A stretch of 64,000 nt of DNA from assembly GCA_025531455.1 (NCBI GenBank), contig JAMYHL010000110.1:35352-99351 (forward strand), in the 5' to 3' direction. The notes under the pieces are model-generated. The model ran no database searches, was not told where the DNA came from, and saw only the letters and a list, made by a program, of their open reading frames with translations. Source of the DNA: Apiotrichum sp. Y4204 (lineage: Eukaryota > Basidiomycota > Tremellomycetes > Trichosporonales > Trichosporonaceae). The stretch's first letter is position 1. Each line of letters begins with the position of its first letter. The position numbers and the translations under genes were made by a program. This document shows, piece by piece, positions 1 through 12,011 of the stretch.

Positions 1-1
1 A

Positions 2-770
2 GTCAATAAGACTGTTGTTTTTGCCGACCCCCCTGGCACCAACAACTTCATCTCTGCACCAGTTCCCGTGAATGAACTGAACGAGGAGATGATGGATGTC
101 GCTTTCACAAAGGCAGTTGGCTGTATCCAGTACCCTGGTGGTTGCGATGGAATGCGCAAGGATCACCGATTCGCCGACGCCGTTCCCCTTGGCGAGAACT
201 GGCGCCACAAGTACCTCATCGACCTCGACGGTATGGGTTACTCTGCCCGTTTGTTCGCATTGGTAAGTGGATTGTGTATAGCAACCTGTGAGCAGCTCGC
301 TCACGTGCCCGAAGCTCAAATCGGAAAGCGCTGTTCTCAAATCAACTGTCTACACGGAGTACATGTCCGACTGGATTCAGCCATGGGTAAGCAGACTGAA
401 CGTTGGCATTGTGCTCACAGCTTCTAGCTCCACTACATTCCTGTCTCGCAACTGTATAACGAGATTTACAACATTCACGCTTTCTTCTCCGGACCGTCTC
501 CGGCAATGTTGCATGCCGCCAACACTACTCGTGACCAGTTCCAATCGGCGGGTCTTAGTACTCGAAAGCTCGACGGCGATGCTCAGCTTCGGAAAATCGC
601 TCAAGCTGGCCGCGAATGGATGTTCAACGTCGGCCGCAAAATCGATATGGAGATCTATGTCTACCGGTAAGTTTCCATCCAACCGCCATGATGTTGACAT
701 TCACAGTCTTTGCCTCGAATGGGGACGCCTCAACGCCGATGACCGCGATGAGATGTCGTACAAGGGATGA
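2..770 (+). CDS. GT90 (CAP10/CXT1-like) glycosyltransferase, 5' partial
   Basis: C-terminal part of a glycosyltransferase family 90 protein; the start lies left of the window. Reading frame 2 runs in from the edge. Three introns are read at 263-314, 387-427 and 667-706, all GT-AG with frame kept. The joined product carries the GT90 signature KYLIDLDGMGYSARLFAL, followed by a TVYTEYMSDWIQPW stretch, HYIPVSQLYNEIYNIHAFF and a C-terminal MEIYVYRLCLEWGRL block, ending in a stop at 768-770. In Cryptococcus, members of this family act in the secretory pathway and build xylose-containing capsule polysaccharides and glycolipids (CAP10, CXT1); the exact substrate here is not shown by the sequence. The next gene, SEN54, follows on the same strand. 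Family call is firm, individual substrate is inference. Confidence 0.88.
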
Positions 771-1128
771 GTTGTCTGAGATACATAGAAACCTTGCCGT
801 TACATCATGATGGACCATTATTAGCTCTAGATGCCCAGCATGTTGTGAATGAAATGAGCAGCCTCTGGCCGGCCTCGATGGCCTCGATGGCCTCTGCATG
901 GCCGGATGGCCACATGGCCGCATGGCCGGTGGTCTCTAGGGACGCATGATTCTCACGTGATCATGTGGGGCTCCAATCAACTTGCCCTCCACCCAACATT
1001 TTCGACTGAGTTGTGATGGTGGCAACAAAACGCGAGGTCATCGAAAAACGGCAACCAGCGCGAGCGACTGGGTTCTGTTCAACCAACATCATACTCTTGT
1101 ATGATCATCAACTGTTTCACACTCCGCA
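771..1128. promoter_or_regulatory. Intergenic region upstream of SEN54 with E-box and GGCC repeats
   Basis: No gene seen. Positions 861-931 are a run of imperfect short repeats built on GGCCTCGATG and CATGGCC units. A palindromic E-box TCACGTGA lies at 953-960, about 170 nt before the SEN54 start. The E-box is one of several similar ones in this window. Function is inferred from position only. Confidence 0.45.
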
Positions 1129-2939
1129 ATGGGAACATCGGCAAATCAACTCCGAAAAGGGGAAAGCGGACCGGCGGGAGAGGCGATTCCGGAAAAGGAA
1201 GCGCAGCTCTTAGTGCATAACACCGCTTCCCGCGACGTCCCATCCCAGCAGAACGCGGCACAGAATGCTGAAGGGGACGAAGAGGATGAAGATCGAATGG
1301 ACGTTGCCTTTATTCAAGGCTTTGCTGAGTGAGTGAGATCTGCAAAGTGATACAAGACTATGTGCTAATTGACTTCATAGCAAGATTCAGCGTCTCCCCA
1401 CAGAGCTGCTGGAGGGAAGTGAACATGCGCGCATCAAGATCACGATCCCAAAGCGTGGAGAGAAGGATTTTGAGCCTTTGCAGGAGACCGTAAACTTGCA
1501 GGAGATGATGCTTCAGAGCAGCAGGCAGGCGCTGTTTGACGCTCTGCAGGGTGTCCGAGGAGTGTCTGGGTGAGTCTTTGGTGGTATGGAGGCTAGTCTA
1601 ATATCATCAGCAAGGCGTTGTCTCACGCCATCATCACACAGGCCTCCCCTTTCCCACAGCTCCTCGTCTCTCGTGGCCATGTACTGGATACACTAGGCAT
1701 CACGGTCCGTCGGGCATTACCGTTCTCTGAGAAGCCTATTGCTCGAGTGGAACTGCTACCCGAGGAAGCCATGTACTTGGCAGAGCGCGGTAGCCTGCAA
1801 ATTTGGAACGGGCGCGATCCAGAAAATGAAGACGAGGTCAAGGCCGGCGTCGGCGCATGGTGCGATGAAGAGTTTGGCGTCAAAGGAGCCATCGAAATGA
1901 GCGTCATGGAGGTTTTTGGTCGGTTCATGGGCCAGGAAGGCTTGACATGGCAGAGATATCAGGTAAGTCGATGTATCTCAGGGCAAAGCTGATGCCAGGC
2001 ATACGCCTACTTGAAACGACTTGGATATACTGTCCAGCGCTCTCGTCAGTTCATTCCTGCGCATTTCCTCGCATCGCAGCCCCTCGCTCCAGTATCAAGC
2101 CGCTGTGGCTGGGGCACTTGCATTTTGACGACGTCGACTAAGACTATGGACTTGGTGAGACATCTGTGGAGGAGTCTTTTCTCCACGGTCTCCCTGATCT
2201 GCCGCACTCTTCTCGGCTTGCCAGTGGGTTGGAGTCGGCCTCTGAAAGAAACCGTGTTGAGCGATTGGTCTGGGAAAACTTATGGTCAGTAATGTTACAG
2301 CGAAAGCAATTCTGATCTCCAGGTTCACTCTTTACCCACCTCCGCTTTGTGCCGGCTGGACACGCCAATGCTATTCCTGAACAGACCCCTATCACGTTGC
2401 CGATAAAATCTACATACGACTCACTTATTGTCAACCCATACCTCCCGTTCTTCCATGTATGGAAGCCCGTCACCGCCTGGAGTAAGATAAGATGGGATAA
2501 GGGCAGTCCGGACGGCCTTGCCCAGCAACCACCTGCCTATATTCTGGCTGTTGTCGAGTAGGTTTCTCCCCCTCTCGTGTTGATTCGTAGTTCTCCTGCT
2601 GATATGTCCAGGTCTCGCAACACACCAATGCCTACCATTACGCAGCTCGACGAGGTTTTCCAATTACTCCCCGATGAGCCACAAGCGCCCACTCGCCGTG
2701 TCGGACCGCAGTATGATCACAAGCGTCCATCATTCCAGTCTCAGCAACAGTCTCAACCATCCTGGTGGCAATCCATGTGGCACAAGCTTGTCAAACCGGC
2801 CCAGCCAGCCCGTGCTGGAAATGCGGTCAACGCACTCCGCAACGGAGACCGAGCCCTCATTGTTGCGGTGAACGATTCGGGAAATACTGGTTGGGTGCGA
2901 TTCGGCCGTACCGGATTCGCAGCTGTCGAGATGATCTAA
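1129..2939 (+). CDS. SEN54: tRNA-splicing endonuclease subunit SEN54
   Basis: Non-catalytic subunit of the heterotetrameric tRNA intron endonuclease (SEN2, SEN34, SEN15, SEN54). Six exons join in frame: 1129-1328, 1381-1569, 1611-1962, 1999-2284, 2323-2557 and 2612-2939, giving about 529 residues. The N-terminal domain has the family core: SHAIITQASPFPQLLVSRGH, the VELLPEEAMYLAERG block and MSVMEVFGRFMGQEGLTWQRYQ followed by AYAYLKRLGYTVQRSR. The C-terminal part contains FHVWKP and a WVRFGRTGF ending typical of the SEN54 C-terminus, after a Gln/Ser/Trp-rich linker. The start was chosen at the ATG opening the acidic N-terminal exon (EGDEEDEDRMDVAF). An upstream overlapping ORF from 1013 shows no similarity. 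The 38-nt intron at 2285-2322 is close to the shortest in the window. Confidence 0.92.
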
Positions 2940-2999
2940 CAAGGTGTACGTTTGATGCATTGCGCGCTACGCAAACTGTATTTCATTCTATGATGTCCC

Positions 3000-5900
3000 C
3001 TACCAAGCCAGCTCGGCATTGAAGCGATCCAGCTGCGCCACCGCGGTTGTCACCTCCTTCTGTCGCGCTGTGCGACGGTAGAAAATGGGACAGTCAGCTG
3101 AAGTGCAGATGACATCCTGGTCCTGGTCAGCATGGAACACCTGAATAACCTTACCTGATGGAGCGACCCCTGGCAACGTTGGCATTGGGTCCACAAACGG
3201 GCAAAATCAGTCTGCAATTCAGACGTGATAACAACCTTTTATCAGCACGTCGTCGGGTTCGAGAGCCTCACCTGTTTCTGGTACAAATCCGGTAGCTTCG
3301 GTCTGCAATTAACGCAGACAGCACTTTCTAAGTGGATCAGCCTGTATATCTTGCTAACGTCTTGCTTACCCTTGCTGCCTTTTAGGGGAGTGCGACAGCC
3401 CAGACAGGTTGCAGTCTTCACAGCAAATTTCATGAGACCGCCAACGGTCGGGGTGGCGATCTGAATGCTGCGCGTATGGTCGCCTGCCACTATTTTCAGG
3501 ATCAGTATGGTCTATCGTGCAGAAGAGGCTGTACGCACAGAGACTTCCAGCTTTCTCTCCAAGAATCGGCTCGAAGATGCGCATCAAAGGTTTCGATAGT
3601 TGATTCTCAAGGTAATAACGCGTGTCGAGAGGGACATTGTGCTCCAAAACGTACAACGGGTCTTCCGACTTCTCATAGGCGGCAGCCCCTTTCACTTTAG
3701 CAACTTCGCATGACACAAGCTAACGAACCTTTGATTCCCTTGATGATGACATAGGCCACACGGTCGCCAAGCGAAGGGGCAGATCCGGCGTCGCGCTTCT
3801 TCATTCTTTCAGCCAACTCAACATGAGCCTGCTTTCCAGCATAATCTATGAGTCAGAGGTGCGAGGCTCATGGGTAGTCCAAGAAGCTGAGGCATGAGGG
3901 CTCACCAGTCTTGGCAAGTGCTTTAGTGATCACAAGCTGTGACATGTCGATTTTGTTCTGCAGCAAATCTGCAATGGTTTGCTTGACATAACTGTGGTCA
4001 GTTCACAGTAACACGTTGACAGCCTCACTCCTCTGCGCCTTTGACGTCTCGATCAATCAACATCTTGTAAAGGCAGGTTTCTATCATAGTGGAGACGAGA
4101 CGACAATTGTCTCGGCGAACCGTCTGTGTAACGTCAGTATCGGTGGGATGAAATGGCCCATACCTCAATTCCCTTGGTGTCCATTTTGTCGTACTTGTCA
4201 GGTCTGGTCCAATACAGACCAGCATACCGCTTTTTACTGATAAGCAAGTATGGGAAATACACTTTCTCGAATTCAAGCTTGATAGGTTTCTTGAATTTCG
4301 CAGAAACGAGCTCTGCAGCCTCCGCGCCTAACATGTCAATCACTGTACACCTCGAAGTCTTACCAAGTCGCATGGCTGTGGGCAGATCCTGGCAACCAAA
4401 CTTGACCATTACGGAATCAGTATCACCGTAGATGACTCGGGCGTCATGTTCATATCCGTTGGCCATGCAATACTCGGATTCGACTTCTTGCTTCGTAAGT
4501 TCGATCATTTGACGCCCGTAAGCTGTGACGGACGTAGAAATGGCAAGGCAGGGCAGTTTGCCGATGGTTGCCCCTGTAAAACCATAGACTGAGTTTGCAC
4601 TGATCTGATCGCGTCAGTCTGAGAACTGATAGAGTATTTGTGCACTCGACCAACCTTCAAAGCAAGCTGTCGACCATCTAGAACAGCACGTTTGAACGGG
4701 TCCTTCTCAACTTTGAGATCCGCTTTTGCGCGCTTTCGGGCACTGAGGAGATTCTCAAGGATATGCGGAAGCAGTCCTTTTCGCCGTTGTGAGGTTGCAA
4801 AGTAGTCTGGGTGGGTTAGGGACTGAAATTATCGAAAAACTTACCGTTATTTGGTGTTTGCACATAATCAACTCCTTCCACCAGTTTCAGTCGTTCAACT
4901 GTAGCTTTGTCCAGTAGAGTTGTGTAACAAAGGTTGTGAGCCATCATGATGGAAGGATATAGTGACGCGAAATCCAAAGTAGCGATGGGAGCATCGTAAT
5001 ACCCTCTAGAAGGCTCAATAACGGTTGCACCTTCGTATTGTTCGTCCGTACCCTCGCTTCTCATGGCGGGAATCAAGTAGCCTTCGTCCCCGGCGTTACG
5101 ATAAAGCTGAGAAATGACTCGAATCTGCTGCCCGCGGGTTAGGACATCGTTGAACGGAATGCCTGTCACTCTGGCAAGCTCGGTGTAGTTGACAAGACAC
5201 ATCAGCCTGTCAAGCAGCCGTTGTGGAAGATATGCGTCCTGGACGGAGTTAGTAAAGAGTATGGATAGCATGCTAACCTTCAGACAGTAGACGGCGAGAC
5301 GTCGACGAGAATCTGCGGTACCGTTTTGGAGCTCCGTGATGATGGAATGGTGAACATCTTCCTTCTGTTCTCCAAGAAACTGAGCGCAGACCGCGTTAAG
5401 CGTGTAGCTTCGGAGTTTATAATCACGTTGGATCACTTGCAGAACATCCATCTGGAGGCGGCCGTCGATATTTACAGCCTTCGAGTCCCTTTGTCCAAAC
5501 GCTTTTGAATTGAAGTGCGTGTCACGTACTTCGGAGCGTACGCCTGCGACTGTAAGTTTCGCTTGACGTTGGCCACAAACTGTGAATTCTTCCGAGATAT
5601 GCAAAGGCGGGCAGTTTGAGGGCCTTGGCTCTGTCGAGGAGGTACGGCAAATCGAAGTTTGCAATATTGTATCCGATTATCAGATCTGGGTCAACCGTTT
5701 CGATAAACTTCTGCCATTCCAGAAGCAGCGACTTTTCATCTTTGAACTCAAGCACTTGTGAGCCAACAATATGGGCACAAGTATTCAGCGTGAATACGTT
5801 TCGAATGAAAGGCTTAGTCTCGCCTAGGGAGTCGTTAGCCCAACAAAGCCTCCACAGCACTCACCATGTCTGGTAACCATGGACGCAATTTGAATAACAG

Positions 5901-7044
5901 GATCGATGTTGGCCTCAGGAAAGATGCCTTTCCGTCCAGCACACTCGATGTCAAAACTCAGAACTCGAAGTGGCGCGATAGTGAGCCACTCTCCTTCCGG
6001 AGCATGAGAGATTAGATCTTTGTAGCTTTCTTATCAGCAATCCACTCGTGGCGTCCGATGACAAGAGCGACGTACTTGAGCATGATCTCAAGTTGACAAT
6101 GCGACCACTTTTCGGACTCCGACAGTATGGTATATTTCGACGCAGGGATTTCCACCCAGTTCATGCCAACAAGCTATGTGGTTAGCAGCTTGCTTTTGCT
6201 TCTTGGTGAAGGGCAACATGCATACCTTCGTGTCAACCATGAACCGCAGAGCGTATGCTAGATTGCTTTCGTACGTCATGACCTCTTGAGGAAACAAACT
6301 CTTGAAGTTGATTTGTCCTCGTTCAAAAAGGCGTAAAGAGACGTCAGTGTCAAACCCAGAATGAAGACAGTACTTATCTTTGACTTTTGGAAGCGCCTTT
6401 GGTTCAGTGCAAGTGATCTTGATGAATGGTACTGTGTCGTCTCCGCGGTATCCCCAAAGGGACTTGCGATTCAGGATGATGCAGCTCGCAACTGCAGGTC
6501 CATTTGTTTGAACAGCAGCCTGTTCGTTAGCAACAATAAAGTTGACATGTCTTACATTGATAGTGTCTTTGAACGCTTCAAGGTCATTCTGAATGAAGCC
6601 GCTCGGCACAGCAATGTAAAAGTAAGGACGAAATCCTCCAACGTGTGCAAGAACAGAGTTCCCCTGACTGGTGACTCCAAACAGTCTCAATGTTGGCCCC
6701 AACTTGGGATGTGTGGATTCCACAACTTCGGTTTGCTGGAATACTGTAAATAGTTAGTTATCCTGTCGGTTGACTCTCCCCTCAATGCTTCAACGAAGGT
6801 TGACCCACCAATAGTATCCGATGCTGGATTGACGGTCGGGAGCGGTGGTCGGGGCCACGCAGCTGATGTCTCAATGGAATCTCACTGTGAGTAGGTAGCA
6901 GTACATGCAAGCACATTCAAACGTACTACTGTTGCCGTCTTCTTCAGCTTCAATCTGTTCTAGAACAGCCATTTGTTGTTGATCAAGAGATCCGAAAGAA
7001 TCGTTTTGGCCCAAACGGGGCTTCTTAGAGCGGGGTTCTGCCAT
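3000..7044 (-). CDS. POL3: DNA polymerase delta catalytic subunit
   Basis: Family B replicative polymerase that synthesises the lagging strand and acts in repair. The minus strand encodes, in many short exons, the whole protein. An N-terminal basic stretch ([10 protein letters not shown]) is followed by the exonuclease domain with [15 protein letters not shown] and [20 protein letters not shown]. Next come polymerase motif [18 protein letters not shown] (near 4930-4985) and motif [13 protein letters not shown] (near 4410). At the C-terminus are two cysteine clusters: [10 protein letters not shown] with [14 protein letters not shown] (zinc type, CysA), and [13 protein letters not shown] spliced to [15 protein letters not shown] (CysB, the [4Fe-4S] motif of polymerase delta). 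The last intron splits CysB. I placed the start at the ATG of [10 protein letters not shown]; an in-frame ATG 48 nt upstream (7090-7092) is possible. The first one or two introns after residue ~45 are the least certain part of the model. Confidence 0.95.
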
Positions 7045-7812
7045 GCTGCTTAAAAGCACCTTGCCGACTGATAACGAAACGGCGTCAGTCAATCGAGGAT
7101 ACGTTATTGAGGGTGATAATAAGCGGATTGAAAGTGATGAGGATGTGAACGGTTTCTACGGAAGCGCAAGAGCATACCAAAACACAAGCGCGTCGATCTT
7201 CGCGTCTGCAGTTGAGTAACCTCCACCAGCGCGGCACGCGTGATGACCACGGACACCCTATGCGCATGTGCCCCACTATTGTTTGTGCGGGCAAAAAAAT
7301 CACGTGTTGTTTCTATAATCTACGGATGTACTGGGATATACCTTTACTTCGCGCACCTCGGTAGCTTGGCGAGTGGTTAGGTAATATCGAGGAATCGGGT
7401 ATGGAGCCATCTTGGTGTAGCCGAGTGGCTTGCATCCCCCTCCGACAGTGTCAGCACTACTGGTTCAGCACCGGTTCTCGGCCGTTGTGGTGGGCCGGCC
7501 GGTGCCGTCCACCGTAGCTTCTAATAAATTTATTGCTCTTGGTTGCAGAGGTAACGGCAAGTGTAGCACTCGTAGCCGGCTGCCGCCTCGTCATCAGCAG
7601 ATCATCACCCAAGAAAGCACCACCAACCAGCCTGCAACGGGCTCTGGCCGGCCACTTGGATAAGGATGATATCCGTTGGTTGTCAGGAGTTGGATCCCCT
7701 CGCATTGCCGACGTCTTGACTTTTTAATCTCGTTGTTGTTCTTCTTTCTCAAACTTCGTTGCTAATATCACCTGTGTCCCTAACGCCCGTGCACAAGCAA
7801 TACACCACCATC
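7045..7812. promoter_or_regulatory. Shared upstream region of POL3 and acyl-CoA dehydrogenase
   Basis: A 768-nt gap between divergent starts. It holds an E-box-like ATCACGTG at 7299-7306 and a GGCCGGCC palindrome with flanking GC-rich sequence near 7490-7505. No protein-coding similarity was seen. A tRNA-like string near 7413 was examined and rejected. Use as a two-way promoter is inferred from gene orientation. Confidence 0.45.
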
Positions 7813-9810
7813 ATGCTCGCCAAGACCCAATTTCAGCGTGCTTTGCAGCCCCTCGCTCGCTCATCGCTTCTGTGGAGCTCGACTCGGCGGTACTCGTCCG
7901 CGACCTCCGCTGGCGGTAGGTCTTAAATCTTCATTCGTGCTGATCCGGTAGTGTCTTTCACTCTGAACGACGAGCAAGCTGCCATCCAGGGTGAGTTGCT
8001 TTGCAGCTTGTTTACTTCACTTCCCACACTTACACCTCGCAGACCTCGCCAGAAACTTCACCCGTGACCAGATCATCCCAGTTGCGGCCGACTACGACCG
8101 GACCATGGTGAGTTCTTCAAATCGGACAACCTCGATTGATCTGTTGTCTTCTCGTCATTCGCCAGCCGTGCAACTAACGCGTAGGCATACCCCTGGCCTG
8201 TCATCAAGGAAGCACATGCCGCCGGCCTTCTCAACACTCACGTCCCCGAGGCCGTGAGTATTGTTGGCGTTGAACACAGACGGCGCTGACGGACAAGTAC
8301 GGTGGACCGGGGCTTGGCCTTTTTGAGTGCGCCCTCATTTCCGAGGAGCTTGCGTTTGGCTGCTCTGGTATCCAGACTGCCATTGAGGGTGCGTATCTTG
8401 AGAGGTGTTCGATGCCAGTGCATCAACTCACTCCTGTAGCGAACGGATTGGCGGAGGCTCCGCTGATTGCGGCTGCTTCCCACGAGGTTAAACAGAAGTT
8501 CCTCGGACGTATGACTGAGGAGCCCCTTGTTGCCTCATACGCTGTTGTGAGTTCTGACTTTCTGATTCAATTTGTTCACGTTTCTTACAAGTAGACTGAG
8601 CCTGGAGCTGGTTCTGATGTGGCCGGCATCAAGACTAAGGCGGAGAAGGTCGGAGACAAATGGGTGATCAACGGCACCAAGATGTGGTATGTCTGGAGCT
8701 ATACCCTCTAAGTTCGAAACTGACACTCACACAGGATGTATGTTGGACTTTGGATAGTTGAGTTTCATTACTGAACTGTGAACAGCACCAACTCTGGCCA
8801 TGCCAACTGGTTTGTGAGTCTTTGTTGTTCGCTGTTTTAGTTTAACCCACGAGTTTGTTCTCGCAGTCACGAACCCGGGAGCTGGCGCTAAGGGTATGAC
8901 TGGCTTTGCTGTCGAAGCCGACACTCCTGGCATTACCGTTGGGAGGAAGGAGATTAACATGGGTATGTCTATCGTTTTTCGAACCTTGCTTACATCGAAA
9001 GGCCAACGTGCTTCGGATACCCGCATGGTCACTTTCCAGGACGTCGCGGTGCCGCAGGAGAACATGGTGGGCGGCGAGGGTGAAGGCTTCAAAGGTCAGT
9101 TCTGAATTTTTCTGCACTTGGGCCATGATGGCTAAATTACCAGCTGCCATGAAGGCCTTTGATATTACGCGTCCTCTCGTCGCCGCGGGTGCGGTCGGTG
9201 TGGCTCAGCGTGCTCTGGTGGAGGCCACCAAATATGCCCAGGAGCGTAAGGTACGTGTTTCGTGTGTCGTAATGTCATCCTAACAATTAAAGACTATGGG
9301 CAAGCCCATCGTAAACCACCAGGGTGTCGGCTTCATGTTGGCTGATATGGCGATCAACGCCGAGGCGGCTCGTAACCTCGTTTGGCAGGCTTCCTGCCTG
9401 AAGGATGCAGGCCAACGCAACAGTACGTGGACGACAAGATGGCACTAACAGCTCAGCCTTCCAGGCCTCGATGGCCAAATGTTTTGCTAGCAAGGCCGCC
9501 GTGGAAAACACTAACCTTGGCGTCCAGGGTAAGTACACCGGTCCAGTTCATCAGCCAACTCATTCCAGTCTTTGGTGGTATTGGTTTCAACACGGAGATG
9601 CCCATGGAGAAGCTTTACAGGTACAGTTCACGCGCCATTCTTCTCCTTCATGCAATACTGACCGCATTCCTAGGGATGCTAAGATCTTTGAGCTTTGTAA
9701 GTTTTGCAAGATTGCAACAGTTCAATGCTGACATGATTTTAGACGAAGGCACATCGCAGATCCAGAGGCTTATCATCTCCCGTCACCTCCCTTCCGTCTA
9801 CCCCGCCTAA
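7813..9810 (+). CDS. Mitochondrial acyl-CoA dehydrogenase (medium-chain type)
   Basis: FAD-dependent first step of fatty-acid beta-oxidation in mitochondria, passing electrons to ETF. The first residues ([18 protein letters not shown]...RRYSSA) form a basic, Ser-rich presequence. Conserved blocks in order are [42 protein letters not shown], the [19 protein letters not shown]/substrate loop, [57 protein letters not shown] and [15 protein letters not shown], whose Glu is the catalytic base position in MCAD. The gene is cut by about a dozen short introns. Two 48-nt introns (8687-8734 and 8738-8785) flank a 3-nt exon that completes the Trp-Ile of KMWITN. One later acceptor reads GAG instead of CAG (before the second F of [11 protein letters not shown]). 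Length and motifs fit MCAD; chain-length preference is inference. Confidence 0.93.
8735..8737 (+). other. 3-nt microexon in the acyl-CoA dehydrogenase gene
   Basis: The upstream exon ends ...AAG ATG TG at 8686 and the downstream exon begins C ACC AAC at 8786. GAT at 8735-8737 has an ACAG acceptor directly before it and a GTATGT donor directly after it. Including it gives TGG ATC ACC (W-I-T), which matches the conserved KMWITN. Skipping it keeps frame but gives TGC ACC (C-T). Both flanking introns are 48 nt and each carries its own CTGA-type branch-point-like sequence. Confidence 0.75.
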
Positions 9811-9888
9811 TTCGCACGATGACGATAGAACAACCTCTGCATGCACCAATTTCCATGACTGGTCGTATCAGCAGTGTGGTTCAGGCAA

Positions 9889-9932
9889 CTGCCCTTAGGC
9901 CATAGGCTAGCTGCCCTTAGGCCTTAGGCTAG
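9889..9932. repeat. Tandem 22-bp duplication downstream of acyl-CoA dehydrogenase
   Basis: Two adjacent copies, 9889-9910 and 9911-9932, of a 22-bp unit beginning CTGCCCTTAGGCC differ at about one base. The unit is rich in CCTTAGG and TAGGCTAG, so it can also pair with itself. It lies about 80 nt past the stop codon, in the expected 3' untranslated region. Confidence 0.7.
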
Positions 9933-10050
9933 CTTCCTCGTTGCCACGTGCACTAGACATAGATGAGATTATGAGATGAGGAGGCGCCCATGCCCTGAAC
10001 CATCGTGAAACAGCATCCGCGGATCAAGGACACATACATAATATCAAGAT

Positions 10051-11902
10051 CTAGTTTGCGTAATGCTTGAGACTCCAGAGAAGAACGGACCCCTTCGAGT
10101 TGCCAATCGCCATATACTCGCCGTTCGGGGCAAAGCCTGCAACATTCACTCGGCCAAGCGGGGTTGAAGAGGTCGGCCAGTTCGAGAAGGCCGTACCTGA
10201 AGGGAGATGATACTGGTAGTCAGTTTTCCGTAGTGTTACTTCCACATACGAGTTTGAGGGCATCCTTCTTCGCAGAACTTGCGGAGACAAAGAGATCGCC
10301 CGAGGGGTGGAATGCCATGGATGTGATCGGAGTGGTGAGGTGTTCCAGAGACTTGAAGGGTTCAACGTGCTTCCATTGACTGGCTGCCATCCGATTTGTG
10401 TCGTACAGATTAACAATTCCAGTGCTCGATCTGATGTTAGCGAGTCCGATTTGAACTGCACAATTTCTCACCCAATAGCGCTGAAACCGGAACTGCTATG
10501 ACGCATGGCCAGACCCCCGAATGCGTGGTCGTCCTTCCACTGATGCACGACTTTGCGTTCCCCAACATCCCAAATCTCAACTTCACACCCGTTCCGGCCC
10601 CCGAGGACGCTTAGTTGGCTTCCGTCATCGTTCCAGCAAATGTCAGCGACAGTCCCACCTCGACCACTTCGAAGCTCAGCCACAACGACACCCGTACTGC
10701 CGCCAGTGTTCCATTCCAACAGGCTGACACAGCCCCTTCGACCAGCGACAGCCAGAAGGCTGCCGTCCGGGGAGAATTGGTGTCGTGCAAGTGTTTGAGG
10801 GCTGCTTGGTGAAGGTGCTGAGCCAAACAGATTCCTCGGGGATCGAATGCAGGTCTGGGCCGCCAGATCGTAGGTGTAGTAGAATGGACGGGATCCGGTC
10901 AATAATAAGGAGGAGCCAGATGGGTGGAATGTCGTCCGGGATAGGGGGAGAGACGGAACGTGAAGGGTCAACAAGGCCGAGTTTGTATGACCGTCAATCT
11001 AAGCGTTAGCTCACGTTATTTGATAACACTTACATTGAAGAAACGAACTCGGCGGTCCCCACCCGCTACAGCCATCACAGACACAGAGCTCGATGGATGC
11101 CAGGCCACATCAACCACCCCTGAGCCAGCATTTGACGCTTGCTTGGCTCCTGTGGTGGGATTTTGTTCGTTGGCATTGAGCAATCGGTGAATGTCAATGA
11201 AATTGGGCGGAAGGGGAGTCTTCGGACCCTTCCCATCGGCCGTGAAGGACGAGGTTGACATGAGCAGCTTCTGGATCGAAGGCACTCCCGCTTCCACTCG
11301 ACGAGAAGCCCATTGAGGCTTAGGATGAAGGCGTTCAAATCTTTATTGTCAGTAAGAGGACGACGACAGCAGTGGGCTCACTGTTCTCTCAAGCGGCTTT
11401 GCAATTCGTTGCCAGTCGCATGGCTTTCATCGGCCTTTCCACGAGCAAATTTCCGGAGGCGTTTATTCCCTTGTAAAGAAACTGATACGCTCTGATCTCC
11501 TGGATCGTGCCATAGAGATATCGCTTTCTCCCCATCACGTCGATGGCTTTCGGTTGTAGACACAAATGTCGGTAACTCGAACGTTGGCTCGAGCTCATCC
11601 TCAGACACATCATCGACCGCCAGGTCGGTCTCCTCGTGACTCGGCACGTCAACCGTAAACAGCTAATAAAGTTAGATATCAAGCCCTCTGTGTGTGCTAC
11701 AGTTACTTACCTCATCGTCCTGCAGCCATCCGAGTCCAGTCTCGGTGTGTTCATCATCGGAAGCCTCAGCGGTGTCCACAGGCTTGTTTTGCTTTCGACT
11801 GCCAAACAGGCGAGCTTCAAGATCCTTCTCCTCGTCCCATTCTTCACGATGGCGTTTTGATGTGTGTTTCTTGGAGGAGCTACCGAGCACCTTCGCGGAC
11901 AT
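10051..11902 (-). CDS. UTP18: U3 snoRNP-associated WD40 protein UTP18
   Basis: WD-repeat subunit of the small-subunit processome (UtpB), needed for 18S rRNA processing in the nucleolus. The N-terminus is charged (SKKHTSKRHREEWDEEKDLEARLFG), as in the family. It is followed by acidic low-complexity sequence with EASDDEHTETGLGW and VDDVSEDELEPTF. The beta-propeller then has VVDVAWHPSSSVSVMAVAGG, DRRVRFFNVS, RTTFHPSGSSLLLTGSRPF, HQFSPDGSLLAVAGRRG, VADICWNDDGSQLSVLGG, VEIWDVGERKVVHQW, ITSMAFHPSGDLFVSASS and, last, FAPNGEYMAIGNSKGSVLLWSLKHYAN. The ATG at 11900-11902 opens MSAKVLGSSSKK; an upstream in-frame ATG would add 11 residues. Several short introns are needed. Its upstream region holds a CRE and E-boxes. 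Confidence 0.9.
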
Positions 11903-12011
11903 GTTGTTGTTGTGAGGTATGATCAAGTCAAGCACAAAATGTTTCGATGATCTCGATCAAGTCTCGACTTTTCTGTAGAGGGCGAGGCCGTCTCGGAATC
12001 TTTGTGTTCAA

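Noticed and set aside
7413..7500. tRNA-like A-box string (TAGCCGAGTGGC)
   Set aside because: No matching acceptor stem or B box at the right distance; cloverleaf could not be formed by eye.
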